Source: an uncultured Muribaculaceae bacterium
Lineage (GTDB): Bacteria; Bacteroidota; Bacteroidia; Bacteroidales; Muribaculaceae
Length of the DNA: 7,904 nucleotides
Assembly: GCA_910577355.1 (NCBI GenBank)
Contig: CAJTMY010000067.1
Coordinates: 1 to 7,904 of the forward strand
Direction: 5' to 3'
The stretch's first letter is position 1. The number at the start of each line of letters is the position of its first letter. Shown here in pieces: positions 1-4,675 of this stretch. The notes below the pieces were generated by a model that did not search any database, was not told where the DNA came from, and was given only the letters and a program-made list of their open reading frames with translations. A program made the translations under genes and the position numbers.

Positions 1-540
1 TTCGCACCCATCATCGGCACCCGTTGCCTCGGCCTGAGCGGCTGGTTCTCGACCAACATTCTCGGCAACCGCGACGGCCTTGTGCTCGACGAACCCGCCA
101 ACTTCCGCACCAAGGAAGTGTCGAAGCTCTCGACATTGGAGTCGATTCTCGTGCCCGAGGATCAGCCCGATCTCTACACCGACTACTTCCACAAGGTGCG
201 CATCAACTATTATCCCCCGCGCAACGACAACAAGGAAGGCTGGGACAACATCGATATCTTCGGCTGGATGGGCTATCCCATGCAGATCAAGATCAACTTC
301 CTGTGCCGCGACTCGATTCTCGCCGCACCTCTGTGTCTCGACCTTGTGCTCCTGAGCGATCTCGCCGCCCGCGCCGGCCGCCATGGCATACAGCGCTTCC
401 TGAGCTTCTTCCTCAAGAGCCCGATGCACGACTACACCAAGGGTGAAGTGCCTGTAAACCACCTCTTCCAGCAGTATGTGATGCTCAAGAACGCTATCCG
501 CGAGATGGGCGGCTACAAGGCTGACGAGGCTATCGACTAA
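1..540 (+). CDS. ino1: myo-inositol-1-phosphate synthase, C-terminal part (5' end outside window)
   Basis: This frame is open from base 1 and ends at TAA 538-540, giving 179 residues; the N-terminal NAD-binding part lies upstream of the window. The family converts D-glucose-6-phosphate to 1D-myo-inositol-3-phosphate with NAD, in the cytoplasm, and is the first step of inositol lipid synthesis in gut Bacteroidetes. The family core is clear: 'NILGNRDGLVLDEP' (residues 19-32), 'TKEVSK' (37-42), 'NDNKEGWDN' (75-83) and 'KINFLCRDSILAAPLCLDLV' (97-116). By recalled alignment with the yeast enzyme, K38, K42 and K78 match conserved active-site lysines; that mapping is from memory, not computed. The ending 'SPMHDYTKGEVPVNHLFQQY' also fits the family. 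A terminator follows 24 bases after the stop, so no further inositol-lipid gene is co-transcribed downstream. Confidence 0.93.
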   Translation, partial: FAPIIGTRCLGLSGWFSTNILGNRDGLVLDEPANFRTKEVSKLSTLESILVPEDQPDLYTDYFHKVRINYYPPRNDNKEGWDNIDIFGWMGYPMQIKINFLCRDSILAAPLCLDLVLLSDLAARAGRHGIQRFLSFFLKSPMHDYTKGEVPVNHLFQQYVMLKNAIREMGGYKADEAID

Positions 541-563
541 ACACACACCTCCCCCATAACCAC

Positions 564-600
564 AGCGGCGTCCCTGCACCGGGGCGCCGCTAAATTTTTT
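564..600 (+). terminator. intrinsic terminator after ino1
   Basis: An 11-pair stem (564-574 with 581-591, one G-T wobble) with a 6-base loop is followed, after AAA, by six T at 595-600. It starts 24 bases after the ino1 stop codon and should end that transcript. Confidence 0.9.
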
Positions 601-609
601 GTCGCCTCC

Positions 610-643
610 ACACGGAATTTTACCTACACGGATTACACGGATT
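610..643 (+). repeat. short direct repeat, ACACGGATT
   Basis: Two exact tandem copies of ACACGGATT lie at 626-634 and 635-643. A third, altered copy (ACACGGAATT) lies at 610-619. The unit looks like an interspersed intergenic repeat seen in many bacterial genomes, but copy number elsewhere cannot be judged from this window. Confidence 0.6.
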
Positions 644-768
644 TATTGATTTGGCACAGTTGATTGAATCGGCGGGCTACGCGCGCCTTAGATGATTCGG
701 ACGTTGGGGTTTGGCATGTGCGTGGTCGCCATCCGGATGATGCGAGGCTGTGTCATAACTTGATTTGA
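644..768. other. gene-free stretch without a recognised feature
   Basis: Between the short direct repeat and the palindromic element I see no convincing gene, promoter or RNA. A 23-codon ORF from ATG 692 has no family resemblance and is not called. The flanking gene-free bases 860-975, beyond the palindromic element, contain only a weak 7-base inverted repeat (887-893 with 914-920). Confidence 0.5.
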
Positions 769-859
769 AGTAGGGACGCGATTAATCGCGTCCGCCGAAA
801 TCGATGCCTATCAAGTTGTTGTCCATCCGGGCGCGGACGCGATTAATCGCGTCCCTACT
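769..859. repeat. inverted repeat with a 20-base palindrome in each arm
   Basis: Two 27-base arms (769-795 and 833-859) are perfect reverse complements around a 37-base spacer. Each arm contains the perfect palindrome GGACGCGATTAATCGCGTCC (774-793 and 835-854), so the element can form one long hairpin or two small ones. The outer ends read AGTAG and CTACT. Position 860 starts G followed by five T, which could let the long hairpin act as a terminator. The architecture is REP/BIME-like. No transposase or known attachment-site context is visible. Confidence 0.85.
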
Positions 860-975
860 GTTTTTGCCAATTTTGACACGCCTTCCTACTCGGAAAATCA
901 AGAGATTGTTTGGCCGAGTATTTATATATTGATCAATGGGTTGCGGTGCTACGGGGTGGAAAAGCCCGGTGTGTT

Positions 976-1007
976 TTGGTCGCGTGGCCAAAAAGCGGTA
1001 TCTTTGC
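976..1007 (+). promoter_or_regulatory. Bacteroidetes-type promoter of the flippase gene
   Basis: TTTG at 976-979 and TATCTTTG at 1000-1007 match the Bacteroidetes -33 (TTTG) and -7 (TAnnTTTG) consensus with a 20-base spacer. The transcript should begin roughly 1011-1014, giving a leader of only about 12-15 bases before ATG 1026. This decides the start of the flippase: an in-frame ATG at 936 lies upstream of the promoter. Confidence 0.8.
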
Positions 1008-1025
1008 ACATCAAGCTTGTTGGAA

Positions 1026-2480
1026 ATGTCGTCGGCAGATAAATCGAACAGTTACAGGGATATACTCAAAGGCACGTCGTTTTTGGGCGGGGTGCAGGTG
1101 TTTCTTGTGCTGGTCAATCTGGTGAGGGGCAAGTTTGTGGCGCTGCTGCTGGGACCGGAGGGTATGGGTATATCGAATCTGTTTGCTACGTCGTCCAATA
1201 CGATACAGCGCTTTGCGTCGCTCGGGCTGAATCTTGCCATCGTGCGCGAGGTGGCCGAGAGCAAGGATGATGCCGGAGCGTTGTCGCTCATTCATGCGGT
1301 GTGCAGCCGCATAATCACTGTGACGGCGCTTGCGGGGTGTCTGTTTTGCGTATTGTGCGCGGGTTGGCTTAGCGAACTGTCGTTTGGTTCGGACGAATAT
1401 TCGTGGCAGTTCATGCTGCTCGGCGCGGCGGTGTTCTTCATGGTGGCGGGCAACGGCAAGATGTCGGTGCTGCAAGGGCTACACCGGGTGAAGGTGCTGT
1501 CGGTTAGCACGCTTGTGGGCGCTTTGGCGGCGCTGTGCATAAGTGTGCCTATCTACTATGTGTGGGGCGACAAGGGCATTGTACCCGCGTTGGTGATATT
1601 TTCGGCCATCACTTATGCGACATACAGCCTGTTTCTGCGGCGTGAGCTGCGGGTGGAGCGGGTGCGCTTTGTGTGGGGCGACCATAAGCCGCTCGTACGG
1701 CGGCTCGTGGCTATGGGGCTTGTGCTGATGGCGGGCGATCTGCTGGGCAGCCTGTGCACGTATGCCCTGAGTGTGTTTATCCGCACGGCGGGCGGCCTCG
1801 ACGCGGTGGGTTTCTATCAGGCTGCCAACTCCATCACGGCGCAGTATCTCGGGGTGGTGTTCGCGGCTATGTCGCTCGACTATTTTCCACGACTCACGGC
1901 GGCAGCCTCCGACAATGCCGCCGTGACCGATATCGTGAACCGGCAGTCGGTGCTTGTGGCTCTGGCCACAGCTCCGCTCGCGATATTGCTTGTGATCTTC
2001 GCGCCGTTGGTGATAAGGATATTGCTGTCGGCCGAGTTTGAGGTCATCATCCCTATGCTGCGCATCTTTGCGGTGGGTGTGCTGCTGAAGGCCTATTCTT
2101 TTCCGATGGGGTATATCACCTTTGCCAAGGGCGACAAGAGGTTGTTTTTCGTGCTCGAGGGGGTGTTCTGCAACGCGCTGATGCTGTCGCTGGGCTGTGC
2201 CGGGTATTGGTTCCGGGGGCTCGACGGCCTGGGCTATGCTATGGTAGCCGAGCATTTTATCAGTATCATCGTGTATTATATCGTCAACAGGGCGAAGTAC
2301 GGCTACCGCTTCAGCCGGCGTGTGCTCGCCGACTATATCCTCGGCGGTATTATGGTGTGCGGGGCCTATGGCTGCATGCTGCTTGCCGACACCTGCGCGG
2401 CATACACAGGCGCCGGTATCATCGCCACCGTTTCGGCGGCTTACAGCATCACCTCGATACGCAGACTGATACGTGAATAG
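1026..2480 (+). CDS. polysaccharide / O-antigen flippase, Wzx-like (MATE/MOP superfamily)
   Basis: This is a 484-residue inner-membrane protein. Proteins of this type move lipid-linked oligosaccharide units across the cytoplasmic membrane for O-antigen, capsule or related glycan assembly. Hydropathy read by eye gives about 12-14 membrane segments, for example near 16-42, 90-115, 126-145, 158-180, 184-204, 225-250, 308-334, 340-363, 374-395, 402-421, 434-455 and 460-478, with short basic loops such as 'LRRELRVERVR'. The start 'LKGTSFLGGVQVFLVLVN' followed by 'LGPEGMGISNLF', and the later 'LQGLHRVKVLSV', are typical of O-antigen translocases, and the length fits. ATG 1026 is chosen because it follows the promoter closely and the hydrophobic domain starts soon after. 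The preceding 30 codons from 936 do not resemble the family. No glycosyltransferase or polymerase gene lies beside it, so the glycan cannot be named. Confidence 0.88.
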   Translation: MSSADKSNSYRDILKGTSFLGGVQVFLVLVNLVRGKFVALLLGPEGMGISNLFATSSNTIQRFASLGLNLAIVREVAESKDDAGALSLIHAVCSRIITVTALAGCLFCVLCAGWLSELSFGSDEYSWQFMLLGAAVFFMVAGNGKMSVLQGLHRVKVLSVSTLVGALAALCISVPIYYVWGDKGIVPALVIFSAITYATYSLFLRRELRVERVRFVWGDHKPLVRRLVAMGLVLMAGDLLGSLCTYALSVFIRTAGGLDAVGFYQAANSITAQYLGVVFAAMSLDYFPRLTAAASDNAAVTDIVNRQSVLVALATAPLAILLVIFAPLVIRILLSAEFEVIIPMLRIFAVGVLLKAYSFPMGYITFAKGDKRLFFVLEGVFCNALMLSLGCAGYWFRGLDGLGYAMVAEHFISIIVYYIVNRAKYGYRFSRRVLADYILGGIMVCGAYGCMLLADTCAAYTGAGIIATVSAAYSITSIRRLIRE

Positions 2481-2532
2481 CAAAATATCTGTGGCATTTC
2501 AAGTAAATTCGCATAAATATCGCCGGGACTGC

Positions 2533-2562
2533 ATGTAATTTCGAAAATAATGGTTACATTTG
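2533..2562 (+). promoter_or_regulatory. putative promoter -7 box with overlapping inverted repeat
   Basis: TACATTTG at 2555-2562 fits the Bacteroidetes -7 consensus TAnnTTTG, but no good TTTG stands about 20 bases upstream. An inverted repeat ATGTAA / TTACAT (2533-2538 and 2554-2559) with a central TTTCGAAA (2540-2547) overlaps the box and could be a regulator site replacing a good -33 element. The predicted leader to ATG 2666 is about 95 bases. Confidence 0.5.
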
Positions 2563-2591
2563 TGAAGTGAATGTCTCGGCCCGTGTTGTCA

Positions 2592-2653
2592 CGGCAGGCG
2601 GACAGGGGTCGGTCGTTCATGAAGAACCTTAAATCTCATTCCTTTGCCTGCCG
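2592..2653 (+). promoter_or_regulatory. leader base-pairing elements before the 2666 gene
   Basis: CGGCAGGC (2592-2599) is the exact reverse complement of GCCTGCCG (2646-2653), and a competing local hairpin CCGTG-TTGT-CACGG sits at 2581-2594, sharing bases with the first arm. The long-range stem would enclose the upstream ORF start and end 12 bases before ATG 2666. The two structures exclude each other, which would suit control of translation, but this is inference. Confidence 0.4.
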
Positions 2654-2669
2654 CATGACACGTATATGA
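2619..2669 (+). CDS. possible 16-codon upstream ORF
   Basis: ATG 2619 opens a 16-codon frame (MKNLKSHSFACRMTRI) whose TGA at 2667-2669 overlaps the ATG of the next gene as ATGA. Such overlaps commonly mean translational coupling. The peptide resembles no family I know, and the reading frame is short enough to be chance. It may be a leader peptide regulating the secreted protein downstream. Confidence 0.3.
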   Translation: MKNLKSHSFACRMTRI

Positions 2670-4210
2670 AAAAATCTTTACTCTTCATCACAGCCGCGCT
2701 TACGGCTATGTCGGCCGTCGCAGCCGAACCGATAACCACACAGCCCGAGGGCACACTGTATGATATGGTGCAGGGATCGACAGAACTTACTTACCTTGTA
2801 TACAACGGGTATCTCGGCACAACCAAGTCGGATGTAGGCTACCGTACGGAAATCGTGGTGGACGGCAACGACTTCTATGTGCACAATATCCTGCACTACT
2901 ACGAGACAGGTGACTCGTGGGTGAAGGGCACTCTCGGCGATGACAACGTGGTGGAATTCGCGTTTCCGCAGACGGTCTTCGCCAATCCCGACAATGGTGT
3001 GGAGATCAGCATCAATATGCTCGAGGCCAAGGTGGACGGGGCCACGACATCGTACGTTGTCACCTCGGGCGACAATGCCCTGCGCATGAAGTGGGACGGG
3101 CACAGCCTCACGCAGATAAAGCCCGGCACAAGCGAGAAGAACGACGGCTTCTTCGGCCTCACACACGAGGAGGGCGGATTCATAGGCTACGGTGCGATAG
3201 GCATGGAGCTTGATATCGTGGAGACTCCTGCGGTGGCTCTGCCCGAGGGGGTACGGATGAGCGAAACGGAATATTCGTGCAGCTACAAGGATAAGTTCAA
3301 CGAAGCCATCACCGCCCACATGAGCATATACAGCCATGAGGAGAGTGACGAGGTGTATATATCGGGAATGAATTCGGCCGATCCGAAGCAGCTTGTCAAG
3401 GGTGTACGTGATGCCGAGGGCAATATCGAGCTGGCTTCCGGACAGTTCATAGGTCTGACATATGCCGAGGGCATGGACAATTTCGTGTTTTTCTACGGCG
3501 GTACACCGCTGGGTCGCGACTCGTACGAGTGGGCCGACAAGGTGACACTTGTCAACGAGGACGGCGTATACAAGGCCGACAAGTCCATTCTCGTAAACCT
3601 CGGCGACAAATATCCTCTGCTCGGTCTCAGCCTCACAGATCTTGTCATGACATCGATGGACGACATCGTACGTACGCCGGCCGCTCCCTATGATGCGCCC
3701 GAGGCCGATGCACGTTTTGAATGGGACGCGGACGAAGGCATGATGGGCGGCGGATTCATGTTTGACTGTGTGAGCACCGACGGCGAGCCTCTGGATCCTG
3801 AGAAGGTATTCTTCAACGTATACTTTGACGGCGAGCTGCAGACCACCTATGTCGAAGGCGAGCCTTGTACCGACATCCCCAATACTGTGGAGATGACCGA
3901 CGATATGCTGTTTGTGAATACATTCTATGGCTATTACTGCATATTCGGCTTCGAGCCCGTGAAGAAAGTGAGCGTGCAGGCGCTGTATCACAACACCAAC
4001 GGTGAGATCACCAAGTCGGAGATGTTCGAGGCTATGGTGGAGGGTGTACCCGACGGCATCGGGGATGTCGAGGCCGGCGCCGAAGTTGTGAAGGTGGAAT
4101 ACTTCACGATGCAGGGTGTGTCGATCGCCGAGCCTTCGGGTCTGTGCATAGCCCGCACCACGTATGCCGACGGCACGGTGCGCTCGACCAAGATCTCCTG
4201 CAGCAGATAA
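2666..4210 (+). CDS. secreted protein of unknown function with C-terminal sorting-like tail
   Basis: This is a 514-residue acidic protein. Residues 1-20 form a Sec signal peptide (MKKSLLFITAALTAMSAVAA) without a lipobox. Two related beta-rich stretches occur: about 58-103, with 'GNDFYVHN' then 'SWVKGTLGDDNVVEF', and about 214-262, with 'SDEVYISGM' then 'QLVKGVRDAEGNIEL' and 'GQFIG'. The pattern Y-V/I-x-G/N ... x-V-K-G ... N-x-x-x-F/L occurs in many Bacteroidales secreted proteins of unknown role. Residues 345-456 look like an Ig/fibronectin-like strand domain ('EKVFFNVYFDGE', 'KVSVQALYHNTNGEITKSEM'). A 'GIGDV' linker and a 40-residue tail (475-514, 'EYFTMQGVSIAEPSGLCIAR...') close the protein; the tail resembles the short sorting tails of Bacteroidales surface proteins. 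The function is unknown. I infer export across the inner membrane followed by surface display or release. Confidence 0.85.
   Translation: MKKSLLFITAALTAMSAVAAEPITTQPEGTLYDMVQGSTELTYLVYNGYLGTTKSDVGYRTEIVVDGNDFYVHNILHYYETGDSWVKGTLGDDNVVEFAFPQTVFANPDNGVEISINMLEAKVDGATTSYVVTSGDNALRMKWDGHSLTQIKPGTSEKNDGFFGLTHEEGGFIGYGAIGMELDIVETPAVALPEGVRMSETEYSCSYKDKFNEAITAHMSIYSHEESDEVYISGMNSADPKQLVKGVRDAEGNIELASGQFIGLTYAEGMDNFVFFYGGTPLGRDSYEWADKVTLVNEDGVYKADKSILVNLGDKYPLLGLSLTDLVMTSMDDIVRTPAAPYDAPEADARFEWDADEGMMGGGFMFDCVSTDGEPLDPEKVFFNVYFDGELQTTYVEGEPCTDIPNTVEMTDDMLFVNTFYGYYCIFGFEPVKKVSVQALYHNTNGEITKSEMFEAMVEGVPDGIGDVEAGAEVVKVEYFTMQGVSIAEPSGLCIARTTYADGTVRSTKISCSR
4055..4210 (+). repeat. shared 3' sorting-tail module, copy 1
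   Basis: The last ~52 codons of the 2666 gene match those of the 4676 gene. Hand counting over the final 123 bases (4088-4210 versus 7550-7672) gives 104 identical bases (about 85 %) and 36 of 40 identical residues. The match starts near the 'GIG' codons. Two cysteines in the tail (residues 493 and 512) are kept in both copies. Confidence 0.85.
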
Positions 4211-4234
4211 GAGTATAATTTCAAAGCTTATTAC

Positions 4235-4264
4235 AATCCGCTCCATCCGTGGGGCGGATTTTTT
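4235..4264 (+). terminator. intrinsic terminator after the 2666 gene
   Basis: A 10-pair stem (4235-4244 with 4251-4260, one wobble) has a 6-base loop and runs into six T (4259-4264), 24 bases after the stop codon. Confidence 0.88.
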
Positions 4265-4277
4265 ATGGGTGAAAAAA

Positions 4278-4308
4278 TTTTCAGTTTCAGTTTAATTTCT
4301 TATCTTTG
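4278..4308 (+). promoter_or_regulatory. putative Bacteroidetes-type promoter before the LRR gene leader
   Basis: TATCTTTG at 4301-4308 fits TAnnTTTG exactly; TTTT at 4278-4281, 19 bases upstream, is a three-of-four match to the -33 TTTG. It follows the preceding terminator by only 36 bases. Transcription would start near 4312-4315, some 360 bases before ATG 4676. I see no other good -7 box closer to that gene. Confidence 0.65.
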
Positions 4309-4317
4309 CTGCAAGCA

Positions 4318-4395
4318 ATGAGCCGGCGGCAGGAGGCTGCCATGGCCGTGTGGATTAATATTTTATGGAAAGCGTTTATCCGCGCTGATTCTTGA
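4318..4395 (+). CDS. possible 25-residue small ORF in the long leader
   Basis: ATG 4318, a few bases after the predicted transcription start, opens a 25-codon frame ending at TGA 4393-4395. The peptide starts MSRRQEAAMAVW and has an amphipathic, tryptophan-containing middle (WINILWKAF). It could be a leader or a small membrane-associated peptide, but a hairpin (4324-4348) overlaps its first codons and the frame could be chance. Confidence 0.2.
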   Translation: MSRRQEAAMAVWINILWKAFIRADS

Positions 4396-4522
4396 TATAC
4401 AGAAATTCTCGCAAAATTTCATATCGAAGTCAAGACTGAGCGACGATAGATGCCCTTTGGTATGTGATTTCTGCATTCGGCCCGAATCATCTGCAAGGTG
4501 AGACGGACTGTGTGCTATGTTG

Positions 4523-4598
4523 CATATACAGGCGTGGGCTTCTTCGTTGCCGTCCTACTTCGATAAGGCAATGCGAGAAGCCTCTGTATATGGGACGG
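4523..4598 (+). promoter_or_regulatory. 70-base hairpin with possible pseudoknot in the leader
   Basis: The stem is built of three perfect helices: 9 pairs (CATATACAG 4523-4531 with 4584-4592), 7 pairs (GGCTTCT 4537-4543 with 4576-4582) and 5 pairs (TTGCC 4547-4551 with 4567-4571), closed by a 15-base loop. The loop bases GTCC (4552-4555) can pair with GGAC (4593-4596) just outside the stem; CCGTCC 4550-4555 with GGACGG 4593-4598 is also possible. This gives an H-type pseudoknot or an alternative fold. Confidence 0.55.
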
Positions 4599-4675
4599 TG
4601 ACAGATTTAGATTCCCGCGCTTTTTTGTGTGTTTTCGTTGCGGCTGTACGGGAGTCGGGCCGCCCTTAAATCTAT

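Larger units (their letters stand above)
4309..4675 (+). ncRNA. long structured leader or small RNA upstream of the LRR gene (unassigned)
   Basis: This 367-base gene-free stretch lies between a promoter box and the LRR gene. It holds a hairpin at 4324-4348 (CGGC+GGCAG / CTGCC+GCCG), one at 4394-4425 (GATAT+GAAATT / AATTTC+ATATC), a small one around 4474-4488 (ATTCG/CGAAT), and the long hairpin 4523-4592. A run of six T at 4621-4626 follows a weak GGGA/TCCC stem (4592-4595 with 4613-4616) and may end a separate RNA. I looked for the conserved cores of tmRNA, RNase P RNA and cobalamin riboswitches and did not see them. Whether it is a cis-acting leader or an independent small RNA cannot be told from sequence alone. 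Confidence 0.4.

Noticed and set aside
626..859. CRISPR array
   Set aside because: There are only two or three short repeat copies, without regular spacers and without cas genes.
782..1009. 75-codon minus-strand frame over the palindromic repeat and promoter
   Set aside because: It overlaps a repeat element and the flippase promoter, and its translation resembles nothing known.
1479..2483. 334-codon open frame on the minus strand
   Set aside because: It is antisense to the flippase, with a His/Gln/Arg-rich translation lacking any family pattern; the + strand membrane protein explains the region.
2678..4246. 522-codon open frame on the minus strand
   Set aside because: It lies wholly opposite the secreted-protein gene, runs through its terminator stem, and its translation is rich in His/Arg/Val with no signal or domain; it is a shadow caused by GC-rich third positions.
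4621..4626. six-T run as an intrinsic terminator
   Set aside because: Only a 4-pair GGGA/TCCC stem with a 17-base loop precedes it, and four bases separate stem and T run, so it is not called as a terminator by itself; it is kept only as a hypothesis in the leader finding.
4321..4640. RNase P RNA, tmRNA or cobalamin riboswitch in the leader
   Set aside because: The conserved cores of these RNAs, as I know them, are not seen. A 6S-like RNA cannot be ruled out, but there is no positive evidence beyond a long hairpin.
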